A DNA stretch of 64,000 nucleotides from Tolypeutes matacus (GCA_026826555.1 JAKSZT010053928.1:45554653-45618652); one strand, 5' to 3'; positions 34,565-47,280 are shown, numbered from the stretch's first letter. A program made the numbers and translations. The notes: generated from the letters alone by a model not told the origin.

Positions 34565-34690
34565 TAAGAATGTAAGCTCCATGTTCTATGTTGCATTTTC
34601 CACTACTGTACCCCAGCTTCCCAAATATTGCTTGACATATAGTAGGAGATCAATAAATATTTGCTGAATGCATAAATGAATAAGCAGGAA
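34565..34690 (+). repeat. L2 3' end
   Basis: gaatgtaagctccatgttct, atagtaggagatcaataaat, atttgctgaatgcataaatg is a typical L2 terminus. Confidence 0.65.
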
Positions 34691-34729
34691 TGCAAAGCAC
34701 TGAGAAAGGATAGCGTACTATCTGCACTG

Positions 34730-35090
34730 CTCTGATTCTTGTTTTTTTTTTTCATCGAATACATTTCACAACTATATATATGCAATTGCCTCATTCCATT
34801 AACAGTTGCCTAGTAGTCTATTGTACAAATGTACATAATTTATTTCTACCAGTCCACTAATAGTGGCCATTTAGGTTGTGTCCATCCTGTCTCTACCGCA
34901 AACCTAAAAAGTTGCAATGAATTTTACCTATGCCTTTATGCACATATTGGTTTTATCTGTAAGAGTTAGACTCTGAGAGTATCTGTCAAATAAATTCTCA
35001 TAATTACTTAGTCAAAGTATATGTATATGAAATGGCTTCTATTTAACCATTGCTAACTCTAAGAAGTATTTTCTGTTTTCCTTGGTAACG
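34730..35090 (-). mobile_element. L1M fragment, antisense
   Basis: Blocks ttaacagttgcctagtagtc, tattgtacaaatgtacataa, ggccatttaggttgtgtcca, tatgcctttatgcacatatt match antisense L1M. Confidence 0.55.
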
Positions 35091-35094
35091 TAAA

Positions 35095-35440
35095 ATCTTT
35101 TCTCTGTTGTTCCCTTTATCTGGAACCCCCTCCCCACAGCTTTAACTGGAGAATTCCTACTTAGTTTTTCAGAACCACTCAAATGTCACCACTTAAATGG
35201 AAGACTTCATCAACACCTTCAGGCAGAATAAATTACCACCTCCTCTAAATCTTCTTATCAAGTTGCACGTATCTTTATGGTAGCAGTCATCATATTAAAT
35301 TATTATTTTTATGTGCCTGTTTCCCTAACTAAACTGAAAATTCCTTGAGTCTAGAGATGACTTTCCATATCCCCAGTGAGTGGCACAAAGCCTGCCATAT
35401 AGGAGGGTCTGATAAAAATGTGTTCAGTGGTTGAATATGA
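35095..35440 (+). repeat. L2 3' region
   Basis: Long L2 match: tctggaaccccctccccac, agaaccactcaaatgtcacc, gtgcctgtttccctaact, gcacaaagcctgccatata. Confidence 0.65.
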
Positions 35441-35968
35441 TAGAAAATCTTAGAAAGTCAATATAGAAATCAAGTGTTTAAATATTCTTCTGGGCTGAGA
35501 CTTTGGCAATGGTGTATGGAGGAGACATATTTAAAGTTCATGCTATTAGACTCAAAAACAAGATTGGAAGTCTAAGTGAGCAATGGATCTGGTCAGGCTC
35601 AGGGGAGTAGCTAGATAGTCAACTCAACTAGGGATTGGGAGTTAAGTGGGCACCCTGTCAGTAGGTTAAAGTTAGGCAATTGGCCTGGAACCAGGTACTG
35701 CTCATACAAAGAAGCAAACAAGATGAGTATAACTCTGAGGAATTACTTGAGTAGAAGATATGAGATAAAATTAGAATTAGGAACTAAGGTGAGTTGTCTG
35801 GGCTTCATGCAGAGATGGTTCTAAGATATAGTGGCTTGGTTCAGATGTTGTCTTTTTGGCCAGAAGAAATAAAGGCATATTCAGAGTTGCTTATGAAAGT
35901 GGATGCTTTTTGAAAGGAGGCTCATTGGACAACAAGTGAAACAGAGATCTCCCAGAAGCCAGGAAAAT
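35441..35968. other. No gene seen
   Basis: No recognised feature before the LTR. Confidence 0.4.
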
Positions 35969-36486
35969 TGTATTATCTATTGCTGCATAACAAATTATCC
36001 TCAAAATTAGCAGCTTTAAACAATAGACATTTATTAATATCTCACAGTTTTGGTGAGTCAGAAATCCAAGAGCAGCTTGGTTCTGGCTCAGAGTCTCTCG
36101 AGAAGTTGTAGTGGAGCCATCAGCCAGGGCTTCCATCATCTCCAGGCTCAACTAGGATAGGGCTGCCTTTCAAGCCACTCATTGTGATTGCTGGCAGGCC
36201 TTAGTCCCCCACTGGCTGCTGACTGGAAACCTCAGATCCTCACCAGGTGGTCCTCTTCATGGGGCCATGGCAGGTGGCTTCCTCACAATGGATGATCTAA
36301 GAGAAACAGCCCAAGATGGAGGCCACAGTCTCTTATAACCAAACCCTAGCTTTGAAACCCAACATTCTTTTATAACCTAGATTCTACTTATCATACAGAG
36401 ACCAACCTTATGCAAGGAGACTCCACGAGGCTGTGAGGACCAGGGGGTGGGGATCATTGAGGGCTGTATTGAGGCTGGCTATCACA
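35969..36486 (-). mobile_element. MLT1 LTR, antisense
   Basis: On the minus strand it starts TGTGATAGCCAGCC and ends in ...GCAATAGATAATACA with an upstream TTAATAAATGTCTATTG signal, as in MLT1. Length 518 bp with TG...CA ends. Flanking five bases are aaaat and gaaat, a duplication with one change. Confidence 0.8.
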
Positions 36487-37039
36487 GAAATGAACTGCAC
36501 AACCTCCAGACCGCATTGGAACTAGAACTCTAAGACTACCCGTTACCAAAGCTACTACTTTAACTCCTTTAGGGATGTTTGGTCTTTTGCACATGGCTTT
36601 GCTCCTTCTTTCTGTGCATCTGCTCTGTCCTCCTCTAGCTTTACTCTTTGACTTCCTCTGCTTATTCATCAGTTGGCTTGCACATGGTCTGGTTAGAGCT
36701 CTCTGGTTGAACCCTACTCATACTCTTGTCACTTTATTTACTCTCTCTAACTGCTTAGCACCTTGCTTTCCCAATTCTAAATTGCCGCAAGAGAAATCTG
36801 ATTGTCCCAGCTGATCATTTATATATATATATATCAAAATCATAGGTAAGAAGTCAGTCCCCAGTGAAACAACATTGAGTTAAATGTCCATCGCCAAGCC
36901 ATCAGCCATTGCTAGAGGCTGGGTCCCAATAGAACCTCTGAGGCATGAATGCCGAAGGTTGGGGCCAAGTTTCCTAGAAACCTTGTGGAAAGGACAAGCA
37001 CTGACAGACATGGTTAATGATTACGAGTATGTTTGCTGG
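36487..37039. other. No gene seen
   Basis: No recognised gene; a TA run at about 36820-36834. Confidence 0.4.
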
Positions 37040-37245
37040 AGCCTGCAAATGTGGAACCTAAATCTTGGCTCCCCAATTTACTGACCATGTTTCCTTACTT
37101 TTAAAAGGTACATAAGCCATCCCTGTGAAAATGGACCTAACAAAAATTATATAGTACTTGATAGTATTGTCATGAAAATGAAATGAGATTGTGCATGTAA
37201 AGTGCTTGGCACAGTGCTGAGAACATAATAAGGTTTCAAGAAATG
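37040..37245 (+). repeat. MIR SINE
   Basis: Ends with the MIR 3' blocks atgaaatgagattgtgca, tgtaaagtgcttggcac, agtgctgagaacataata. Confidence 0.6.
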
Positions 37246-37564
37246 CCAGCTGTCATTTCTATTGATATACCTTATTTTGGGTGATATTTTGGAGATCAAT
37301 GGATAGAGGGAGAGATGTTTCTATCAGTTTCATTCATTCATTCTACAAATATTTATTGATATTTCTTCTTCCTGTCTGTTGGAATTTGCTTTTGATTGTA
37401 ACATGAATTGAAATTCTACCTATTGTTAACTCATTAGCACACTACTCACAATGGTGTTTCAAGCTTATTTCTTCTGTTTTCTACAGGTGCCCATTTACCT
37501 TGGAAACTTCTCTGTTTTTTAATAGATTACATCTTTGTCTTCTTTACCGAGAAGAGGTAATAGT
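37246..37564. other. No gene seen
   Basis: A short L2-like antisense word set (cattcattctacaaatattt) at about 37332-37356; otherwise nothing. Confidence 0.4.
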
Positions 37565-37690
37565 GGGTAATGGAAAGAATCCTGGACTTGGCACAAAAAA
37601 GATCTGGATTTGAATCTAGGCTCTACCCTTTACTTATCTTCACTGAATTGGTTTTCTCCTCTATAAAACTGTTATAATAAAACTTACCTC
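37565..37690 (+). repeat. MIR fragment
   Basis: Blocks: gatctggatttgaatct, aggctctaccctttactt, ttttctcctctataaaac. Confidence 0.55.
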
Positions 37691-37704
37691 ACCTTATATA
37701 GAAG

Positions 37705-37935
37705 GTGTGGTGGTTGAGAACACAGACTCCAAAGCCAGACCATCCAGGTTCAGTTTCTAGATCTGCCTTTCACAGGCTGATCTTGCACAACTTATTTCAT
37801 CTCTTGGTACCTTGTTGTCTTCATCTATATATAGAATGGGATAATAATACCAGCACCACACCTGTAAGTTTGGGTTGGGAGAGATCACAGAGCTGACCTA
37901 AGCAGATCCTGATACATAATAACTGCTGTAAATGC
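37705..37935 (+). repeat. MIR SINE
   Basis: Blocks: gagaacacagactccaaagc, tgcacaacttatttcatct, cttcatctatatatagaatg, gggataataataccagcacc. It directly follows another MIR fragment in the same orientation. Confidence 0.65.
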
Positions 37936-38304
37936 TGTCCTCTATCCCCATTTTAAGAAATTGGATCACTCTCTTCTCTTTACTTTACATGCTTTTCCTT
38001 TGTTGTATCTTCTTAGTTCCCAAGTCTGTCCTCACTAGCCTTCTCATTTAATTTCTTCTTCCCTAGAAGTCTGACGTCTCTAATGGCTTAAATTCTCACC
38101 CATGTGAAGGGGGCTCCCAAATCTGACTTCACATTTCCTTTGTGAGTTCTGGTCATTTGAGTATTAGTCTTAGTATGTCTGGAACCAAATAAATCCTCTG
38201 TCTTCCAATCTAACCTCTCGTGTCTCTATATTTCTATGAATGGCCCCACCCTTGCCCTGGGTACCCAAAGCTCAGCGGCATCCACTCACTGTTTCATCCA
38301 GCTA
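37936..38304. other. No gene seen
   Basis: No recognised feature. Confidence 0.4.
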
Positions 38305-38545
38305 TGAACGTGCCCACTGTATGACAAGCATTGTGCTGGGGGCCGAGACTACAAGAGTGCATCTGACACAGTCCTTGGGTTACAGACTAGGGAGAGGTAG
38401 ACTTTGCAATGGAAGAGTCTGGAGAGTGTGGTCAGATGTGGACAGGGAAGGGGGATTGGTCAGAAAAGGCTGCAAGGAGAAGGTGAAGCTTGAATGGAAT
38501 GTTAAAGGTGGGAAGAATTTCAAAAAGAGGTAGGACAATTCAAAC
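38305..38545 (-). repeat. L2-like LINE, antisense
   Basis: tgacaagcattgtgctgggg, agaaaaggctgcaaggaga, gtgaagcttgaatggaatg and aggtgggaagaatttc follow antisense L2 order. Confidence 0.45.
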
Positions 38546-38734
38546 AAAGGGGGGCTTGATCCAAGATGGAAGGAGAAATAGCGAAGAGCTGTCAGGACCC
38601 ATGTGGCTCCTCAGCCTGGTGATCTGCCAGGGGCAGTTTCCCTGACAGGCTTACACAGACGTATCTCTGGCATTTGTCCTCGCCTCACTTGCCCCATTTT
38701 CTTATTCAACCCTCCATGGCTTTATTTTTTGTTT

Positions 38735-41000
38735 GATTTTCTTATTAACCTTTTATTATATAGCACTGAAAACATGTACAATAGTAGCTTTTTATAATGA
38801 GCTCCCATGTACTCATCAACACTTTAACAATAATCTGCTCTATAGCGTCACCCATTTCCTTCCCACCTATATTATATTGAAGCAAACCTCACACATCATA
38901 TCATCTTCTTTGAAAACATTTCTAAAAGATAAGGACCTTTTTAGAAACATAACCGCAATAAATTATTATTATTATTATTATTGATGTACCAGGACCGTGG
39001 ATTGAACCTGGGATCTTGTATGCAGGAGGCTGGTGCTCAACCACTGAGCCATATTGGCTCCCCTGAGTTGGCTCTCCTGAGTTGGCTCCCTCGTCTGTTT
39101 GCTCGTTGTTTTATCTTTAGGAGGTACCCGGAACCAAACCCGGGACCTCCTATGTGGGAGGTGGGCACTCAACTGCATGAGCCACATCTGCTCCCCACAA
39201 TATGTAATTAATAGCTCCAAAAGAAATTAATAATAATTTTAATATTATATGCTCAAATGTCTCATATGTTTTTTTCCCACAATTTATTTGTACCAGGATC
39301 TAAATAAAGTCCACATTTATAACTGACTAATAACATTTTTAAGTGTCTTAATCTATAGGTTTTCCATCTATGTCTTTTTTCCTTTTCTGTAAAATTTGTT
39401 TGATGAAGAAACCAGGTCTTTCATCCTTAGATTTTCCCCAAAGCCTGGCCTTGCTAATTGTATCCCTGTGGTGTCATTAAATATGTTACTCTGCCCCTTG
39501 TGTTTCCTATAAATTGATTGGTATGTCTATAGATTTGATCAAATTAGATTCAGTTATATTTTGGCAAAACTATCTAAGAGTGGCATTGTGTTTTTTCACC
39601 AGCAGCACATAATATGTTTATGTTTCTTTTGTGATATTAGCAGTCATTGATGGTTAGAACTATGCATTCATTAGGAGTGAAAATGGTGATATTTTAATTC
39701 TATATTCCTTACTCATTTATTGGCAAGAATACTTCCATGAAGATAAACTTCTTTTCTTCTAATATTTGGGTTCTCTGTGGTACACTTCATGTAGGAAAGG
39801 CAAGATATATGCAGTGCACTTCCCTTAGTATTGGGTTGGCTCCCCAGCAGCCTCCAATAGGGACCAATTAGCTTTTTCTTTTTAATATCATTATGAAATT
39901 GTGGGTTTAAACTATGTGATGTGTTCTAATCCATTGCAGTTGTTTTACTTATTTAATGCTCAAATTGTCCTATGGTTGGCCAGTGGTGGCCTCTTAAAAT
40001 TGGCTCCAAGTTCTTTTTACCCAACCCAGGAGTCTGATAGCTTCCTTGCTGTCTGGTATAAGAAGTTAGTCCAGACTCAGTTCATATATTTCCTTCCCCA
40101 GTCTTGGAGTTGTCCAAGGACAACGGGTTTCTTACAGTGGGAAATGTATTTCAAGACCACAGTCTGGGTGTTAAGGGCTCTCCATTATTCCATTACCTTT
40201 CATTAACTTTTTCTTTTGAGATAATTTCAAACAGAGGAAAGTTGCAAAATAATAATAATAATAATAATAATACAGAGAACTCCAATATATCCACTACCCA
40301 GATATCCAGATTTATCAACTTTTAACATGTTGCCATATTTCTTATATCTATATCTATATCTGTCATCTAACATCTATCTTTTTATATCCATATATCTATT
40401 TATCTATCATTTTTTAAAGCTTTGAGAGTAGGTTGCATGCATCATGCTCCTTTACCATTTTATATTTCCAGGTATATTTCCTAAGAGCAAGGATATTCAC
40501 TGATGAAACCATATAGTTATCAAGTTCAAGAAATTTACATTACTATAAGCATATAATCTACATTTAAAATTTTCAATGATCTCAGTAATGTCCTTTTGGG
40601 TATTTTCTCCTCCATTATTAGATGGAGTCCAGGATCACACATTGTATTTAATTGGTATTGTCTCTTTAGTCACCGTCAATTTTTTAAAAATTGTGGCAAC
40701 AACTATAAAACATAGACCTTCCCATCTCCACCACTCCCAAGCATACAATTCAATGGCATAAATCTCATTCACAATGTTGTGCTGCCTTCACTGCCATCCA
40801 TTACTGAAACTTGTCCAGCACCCCAGGCAGAGACCCCCATTCCTCCTCTCCCCCTGCCCCTTGTAACCCACACTCTGCTTTCTGTCTCTGTGAACTTGCA
40901 TATTCTAGTTATTTCTCCATTACTTTTAATCTTTACTGTTACAGCAAACTTGATCCCCCAGCTTCCAATTCCTGTATACTTCAAGTGCCCTGTGTTTTCG
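38735..41000 (-). mobile_element. Long L1M (L1ME-type) tract, antisense
   Basis: Diverged antisense L1M sequence runs through most of this interval, with marker phrases gcccatcaacactttaac-like near 38.8 kb, ccctgtggtgtcattaaata, taatccattgcagttgtttt, tgatagcttccttgctgtct, gagataatttcaaacagagg, atacaattcaatggcata and gtctctgtgaacttgcatat. It may be several L1 pieces. A DAS dimer interrupts it at 38985-39196, and it holds an (AATA)n run at about 40246-40271 and a TATC-rich run at 40340-40400. No ORF2 frame survives. Confidence 0.65.
38985..39196 (-). mobile_element. DAS-type SINE, dimeric
   Basis: Same design as 5190-5406 and same orientation: two tRNA-like heads on the minus strand (near 39196 and 39065), a linker rich in AAACAA with a duplicated cctgagttggctc word (39058-39090), and an (AAT)n tail, seen as (ATT)n at about 38961-38982. 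Confidence 0.85.
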
Positions 41001-41209
41001 CTGCTAGATCCTCCTGAAGCCCGGAACCAATCATGTCCTACAGAATTTTGTGTAGCCATTTCCCCAGGCTTCCCTGATCTGTTGGGTCCATCAGCTAGGC
41101 ATTCCGATTGCGCTTCCCTTTACACCAGGTGGTCCAAACTGAGTTTCTTTCTTGCTGTAACTCTGCTTCTTCCCTGCAGCCCTGGCAAAAGGGATCCATC
41201 GGCTGCTTT

Positions 41210-41615
41210 ATGAAAACTACCTCATACTAACGTATCTCTTTGCCTTCATTCATGCTGTTTACCCAGAACACCCTTCCTCTGAACCTCTGTTTTTAGATGT
41301 TCTTGTAGATGTGGCTGATTCCAAGTTTAGAGCAGGAAATATACAAATCTTCCCTGAAATGCCACCTCTGTTTTGGGGACTTGCCTAATCACCTTGTAAT
41401 GAAAGTTGTTTCTCCTTCCTCTCAACTTCTATGGCTGTGTCTCATGGCATTGGACATACCCATCTCCCTGATGGGACCATGACTTCCTAGAAAGCTGGGA
41501 TCCTGGCTTATTTATTCTTTATATTCCCAGTGTTAAACATGGCATTTTGACACATAGTAGATACTTCAATACATGTCTATAGAATGAATGAATAAATGAA
41601 TAAATAAATGACTAT
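41210..41615 (+). repeat. L2 3' region
   Basis: Long L2 order: cattcatgctgtttacccag, gaaatgccacctctgttttg, gatgggaccatgacttccta, tagatacttcaatacatgtc, ending in GAATGAATGAATAAATGAAT. Confidence 0.65.
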
Positions 41616-43109
41616 TTTCTGCTTGGTGTTATGGTGGTTGGCTCCCTGGCCCATTCTCACCTATCCTCAGTCCCACCAGAACAATCTCCTTGAAGTCAGG
41701 GAAGGGGTTTCCCCATCATCATCTTTCTGGTAGCCCCTAACACAATACTCAGTATATAGTGACCACTAACTCCACACTGGGTGAGTTGAATTTATGGCAA
41801 GAATCAGCATTCTAAATCTACACACTCATTCTCTTGCCTCATCCAATGAAGATTCGAACTTTTGACCTCCATTCTGCCATGGCGGCAGAGGATTTTGGAG
41901 CCAAAGGAAGCCATGATTCCATTTCCCGGGTTTTACCATTATGCAGTTTGGGATAGACTAGCTTAATACTGCAATTCTTTTTTTCCCTCGTGCCTTTCAT
42001 TTCTTTCTTTCTGAGGCATCCTGTGTGATTGAGGCTCCTCTAAGCTTGCTGCAGAGGCCCAGGCTGGCAATAAAAAAGCTTCCCAGAATACAGTCCAAGA
42101 ACAAACAACCGGTGACCCTGGGGATGATAGCACAAAAATGCTATTGACAAAAGATGGTCAGAGAGCAGTTGCCTTTATTTGCACAGAGTGAAGAAAAGAA
42201 CTCCAAGGCAGTCTGTTAGCCAAGCACACCCTGGGTGTTCTATTGCTCTTTTGGGGAGTGTCACGTGCCTGCAATAGCTGGAGCTGGGGAAGGGATCCAG
42301 AGCTCTCAGAGGCTGCACAAGGATTTTCTGATTGCAGATGTGAAAAAGGGTGATATTATGTGGACTGAGTCACCCAGACCAGTGGCAAGATGGCCTTGGG
42401 CCCTACAGCGGAATTTTTAGGCTTGAGCTCTTTCTGTCATACCAATCCCTCATTCTTTAGTGAGGAAACCCAAGGTTGCTTTTTTGGGCTATTTTTGTTC
42501 TGAGAAAATGCAGAAGCCAGCCAGACATAATGGAACCTGGATTCCCAGAGACCTTCTCTCTAGTTTCTATTCTTTCTGTAACTAGTTTTTTGACACTGGC
42601 CTAGTACCCTTACCTCTCTGGTCCTTGGGCTCTTTATCTACCAAATATCTGGTCTTAGTAATCACTAAAGTCTCCCAGGTCCAAATAATTTTGTTAAATT
42701 CTTGACTTTCCTGCTGCTGGAAATTCTGCTGGTTTGAGTAACTTCTAAATGAGCCATTTGAGTCTGGTAATTAATGCTTTTAAGGGACTATTTCTCCACT
42801 CTGGTTTGTAGAACTATTTTTAAAATGTAAGCTTTTGAACAAGAACGGGGTTTTCCTCTGCCACAAGCAGCAATGCTTGGCCCAAGTCCTTGTTTTCATG
42901 GCTGACCTATGAAGTCTCAGTCCCTTTAGCTCTGGCTCCCTTTTCCTGATAGAAAGAACACCCATTTGCCTTAAGGATATTCGAGTTCCCTAAATAAAGA
43001 GGAAGATGCATGGCAGTAGGGCTAACATGGGACATATAATACTTTCCTGAACTCCTTGACTCTTTGGCTGACTGAGGCTGTTATTACATAGGGAAGGCCA
43101 AGAACTTCC
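41616..43109. other. No gene; L2 word near start
   Basis: A further L2-like end at about 41690-41790 (gaaggggtttccccatcatc, aacacaatactcagtatata). The rest, 41.8-43.1 kb, is unassigned and shows no gene. Confidence 0.4.
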
Positions 43110-43235
43110 ATTTCCCAAATGCCTCCTCTGTCAGGCATGGGCTAAATGTTTTAAATATGTAGTCCCTAATTTAATTCTTATAAAAGTTCTCTGAGGTAGT
43201 TATTATTTTCCTCAATTTACTCATGAGCTTAGTAA
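43110..43235 (+). repeat. MIR SINE fragment
   Basis: Blocks: aaatgcctcctctgtcaggc, cctaatttaattcttataaa, tctctgaggtagttattatt. Confidence 0.6.
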
Positions 43236-45769
43236 AGAAAAGGTGCTCAGTTAAATGTTTTTATGAAGAAGAAGAAAAAAGGAGCAGGAGAAGAGAAAGT
43301 AGAGGAACAACAAGCTCAAATAGAAGTTAATTTGTTCAAGATTACATAGAATTCCATGATTTGAAGCCAGGTATGTCTTATTCCAAATCTAGCCTGAGCT
43401 GTTATGCTCAAAATGGCCTCTTGTTCCACTGAGCATCATCTGGGCTAAGTCATTCCTGTGGGAAGCTCCCATCAGTCTTTCCCACCTCACGCTGGATTAC
43501 TTGATCAGATGAGCTTTGCCTTCCAGCAGGCTTTGAGGCAAAGGCATCCAGAACAAGCAAGGCTTGAGAAAAGACTAGTAGGAGTGCGGGCAGCTTGGGA
43601 ACCTGCAGAAGCCTCATCTAGTCCCTGAAAGAAATGACAGGATGGGGCCCAAGCCATTTCTGCTTGCTTGGCTACTATGCTGGTGTGATGCTTTGTTTCT
43701 TGATCAGCTGAACGTGGCTCATCTCCATTACATGGCAAAATCTGACTAATAGAGAACTGTGATTTTGATTTACATGACAGGGCCGTGTTCTAGAAATCCT
43801 AACCCTTCTGTGCGGTGATCTATTTGCTGCTCACAATAAACAACCTGATTTTTCCAGGTGCCCCAATCCCCCTTAGAACAGGAATCCACAGTCACTCTAT
43901 TTTAGCTCATGTTATGAGGGGGTGTGTGACATTAAGGAGCCACCTTTGCTTGTTATTGCTCAATGGTGTGGGCTTGAGTGTGTGGGCTCAATCTTAGTGT
44001 GACTCAGTCGACACTTTTTGCATGGCTTTGGGCTATACTCTTAACCCCAACCAGCCAGCTTGTGAGGCTGGGAGGTATACATGGGACCAGAATGCTAATG
44101 CCTCAAGACAACTTCTTTGTCACCCTTGGTGAAGTCATTTATTTCACATGCTCCCCTGACAGAGACTCTCCACCCCACATTCTTTCTATGTTGATTGACA
44201 TCAGGGAAGGAAGTGCCGTCTTTCCTCATGAGAAAACTGAAAACTCCAGGGTTAGCCTTGGAAGCTGTTGAGGGGTTGCCAGGTCACGTGGGCTCCACTC
44301 TACAGTCCCTCCCCGGTGTCCAGGGACCACCTCCTCACTGCTTGGTCCCGGACGGAGTTGGGCAAGGTGGTGCTCCTTCCTCTTGAGCACTCTGCCTCAA
44401 GCATGGACAAACTTCTCTTAGGTGCAACCTTTTGGTGCCCTTGAAACACGGGGGAGAATTTCCATCTTTGGAAGAGTAAAGGCCAAGGACAGCTGAAGGG
44501 CATTTCCTGACTGCTCCCCTTTGTTCCCCCGACACACCATAACTTAGGGACCCACCTTGGCTGAAGATAAGGGCAATGGAAGGAGCCCAATTTCAGCGGT
44601 TCTACTTTGGCCTATACTCAGTGTAGATGATTTCTCTCTGACCTTGCTACTACCACATCCCTGTGATTGGTGCTCGGCCATATTCAGTCTCAGGGGTTTG
44701 TCCTCCCCAGACCCCTCAATCTCTATCTCCCAGAAGCAGTCTTCAAGCCTTTTTTTTTTTTTAAAACAAAACAAAACAAAACAAAAAACCAATGCTCTTT
44801 GAAGCTACAACAATCTTCCACTCTGGCCCTGATGTGAACTTGTGGAATTGGGTCCAGCTATGGTCTCACATTTCCACTCATCCCTGTGCTTCTATATCTG
44901 TCTGAACTCCTAGTAGCTGACTTTCCCACCCTCCAGCCTCAACAAGGGAAGCTTGGGGGGTTGAGGGTGGGGTTGGTCCAGCTGGCCTAGCTCCAGACAG
45001 ATTGGATTGGAAGGTGAGAGGACAACTGTGGCATGTGAAGTCAGGGGGTGAAAGTTAGAAACACAGTTGTGAAAACAAGGAGATCGGATACAAATTTCAG
45101 ATGCTAAGGGGGTGTTGTCAAGCTGGGTTGATACCGCAGAGGAAGAAAGATGAAAATGAGAAGCAATGAGAATAGGGCACAGCCTCTTGGCATTGGGCGT
45201 TCCCCCTCCCTGGGCTTTGCACGCTTCCATCAGAGTTTGTCTGGATGGGCAGACCCATTGGCAAAGGTTGGTACAGGTTGTGTATCCAGCAGGTACCCCG
45301 TTGTTTCTGGGCCAGGTCTCCACTAAACTAGGTTTTGACACTGTGGTTTAATAGGAGGATGAATGAAATCATAACAAAAGCACAGGCAACCATATATGAT
45401 ATCTGTTTTCTTTTTCTGGGGACCTCAAAGACTGGATGGGAAGAATATCTTTTCTTCCCTTTCTAAATGCCAAAATTCTGGCTCTACTTTGCTTTAGCGG
45501 TTGACTTTGTGACACTTACCCCAATAGAACAACCTTTTGTATATATTTTTCTGCCAAATCCCCTTGGCCTCTGAATTAAAGCAAACTCCACTGAAAGTTA
45601 ATGCTGAATAGCTCACAGTGTGTATATGTATAACTCTCCCTGGCTGACCTCACCAAAGGGGCTGTTGCTTGGCCAGGGACCCATTTAGAGTGGCAAGGGG
45701 TGAGAAATTATAGATGGTCTAGCCTAACCTCAGAGGTGGGCAGATCTGAGAGACATTAAGGAGGAATGA
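43236..45769. other. No gene; unassigned
   Basis: 2.5 kb with no recognised gene. A 143-codon open frame on the minus strand (44910-45341) has no recognisable protein features. A T14 run followed by an (AAAAC)n run at about 44749-44786 is low-complexity. A purine-rich patch lies at about 43267-43310. Confidence 0.4.
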
Positions 45770-46030
45770 GATCTCTAAAACATCTGGAGAAATATGAACT
45801 GACAAAACTAGCCATGGTGGTTTCATAAAGGATAAATCTTGTTTGACAAATGTGATGGGGGGAAAAAGGGGAGAGAACAAAGAAGATAATGTGGGAAGCA
45901 GAGGGTTAGGAGACTCTGGACATGAAGTGCTAGGATTTCCAAAAGGCATTTGACAAGGTGTTGCTAAATAGGCCCATGTTGGATGCCACCTCCAGGCTTC
46001 CCAATGGGAGTGTATCTCAATCACTGCATT
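45770..46030 (+). repeat. L3/CR1 LINE fossil, reverse-transcriptase part
   Basis: ttccaaaaggcatttgacaa translates in one frame as a QKAFDKV-like motif, the conserved KAFDKV of CR1/L3 reverse transcriptases, and the upstream text (aggataaatcttgtttgaca) also fits. Frame is otherwise decayed. Confidence 0.6.
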
Positions 46031-46274
46031 AAAGATCTCAAGTCAAATGGTTATTATTCTCTTTCTTTTCCTTAAGGAGTCTCTCTTAAATCCTCAGTTA
46101 TGTACTTGGATAGTGAGACTAGAGCCAGGTAAATCTATGGAATTTAAGACCACCAACTTTCTCAGCAAGGTGCTTAAAATAGGTTAGCTTTGGGGTGTCC
46201 ATGAAAGCTGTTCTGTAAAGATGGACTGGGCCAGCTCAGAAGGCTGTCAAGCCATCAATGAAATAGATTTCTAC
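46031..46274. other. No gene seen
   Basis: No recognised feature. Confidence 0.4.
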
Positions 46275-46500
46275 TTCAGAGGTTGGCAAACTATGGGCCT
46301 GCAGGCCAAATCTACCTGTTTCCATAAAAAAAAAAAAAAAAGTTTTATTGGAACACAACCATGCCCATTCATTTACAGTTTGTCCATAAATGCTTTTGTG
46401 CTACAAGGGCAAAGTTGAGTAGTCGCAACTATATGACCCACAAAACCTAAAATATTTACTATCTGACCATTTACAGAAAAAGTTTGCTGATCCTTATTCT
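46275..46500 (+). mobile_element. hAT MER20-type transposon
   Basis: Nearly complete: ggttggcaaactatgggcc, gttttattggaacacaac, gcccattcatttacag, gttgagtagtcgcaacta, ctaaaatatttactatctg, gaaaaagtttgctgatcc. An A-run of about 16 sits at 46326. The MER20 name is from memory. Confidence 0.7.
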
Positions 46501-46529
46501 AATTTTTCTGCAACCCACCTCTGATGGTT

Positions 46530-46975
46530 AGGCTAGCATGTCAACTTGGCCAGGTAATTGTGCCCAGTTGTTTAGTCAAGCAAGCACTGGGCTAATTGTA
46601 ATGCAAGGACATTTATGGGCTTTAGTCAGCTGTGAGTTTACTGCATAGATGGCTGATTACATCTACGATCAACCAGGGAGACTTCTGTCAGCAATGAGTG
46701 TTGCTTTATCCAATCAATTGAAGGCCTTAAAAGGGGCAGTGATTTCAGCATTCAGGGAGAATTTCCCAGCTCGTCTTTAGACAGCCAACATCTTCCAGAA
46801 ACACATAAAGGACCTTCATTGTATTTTCATTGGAGCCCCTGGTTTGCAGTCTGCCTGCAGAACCTGGACTTGTGCATCCCCATGGTCACATGAGAGACTC
46901 TTATAAAATCTCATACTATTTACAGATATCTCCTGTTGATTCTGTTTCCCTAGAGAACCCTGACTAAATCATCAC
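46530..46975 (+). mobile_element. Xenarthran LTR-like element
   Basis: Starts near tgatggttaggctagcatgt and ends gtttccctagagaaccctga ctaa. Middle blocks: gcccagttgtttagtcaagc, tggctgattacatctac, ccaatcaattgaaggcctta. It resembles an LTR family common in armadillo and sloth. No clear duplication was found. Confidence 0.6.
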
Positions 46976-47149
46976 CCCAACCAGCCATTTAGAATAGCCC
47001 CATGGTCACACTCTGTCACTACACTCATTTCATTTTCTTCATAGCGCTCACAATTATCTGAAACTAACTTATTTAATTATTTACTTAATATGAATATTAA
47101 ATATTTAATTATTTACTAACATTTACTTATATTTTGATTATTTCTTTCA
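46976..47149. other. No gene; AT-rich
   Basis: TTTAATTATTTACTTA-like tandem words at 47070-47140. Confidence 0.4.
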
Positions 47150-47280
47150 GAAGGAAAGTTCCCAAAAGGCAGGGGTTTTGCCTGTTTTGTTCACGGTTGT
47201 GTATTCCTGGCTTCTGGCATAGAGAAGCTGTTCAAGCACTAGTTACTGCATGAATGAATAAATGCGTGAATGAATGTCTG
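47150..47280 (+). repeat. L2 3' end
   Basis: aaaaggcaggggttttgcct, gttgtgtattcctggcttc, agaagctgttcaagcac, and a GAATGAATAAATG tail. Confidence 0.6.

Noticed and set aside
40779..41213. 144-codon plus-strand open frame
   Set aside because: It overlaps antisense L1M and the start of L2 sequence, has no recognisable domain, and its Pro/Leu/Ser-rich content follows C-rich repeat DNA.
44910..45341. 143-codon minus-strand open frame
   Set aside because: No recognised motif, signal peptide or membrane segment, no splice context I could trust, and an overlapping plus-strand frame at 45166-45351.
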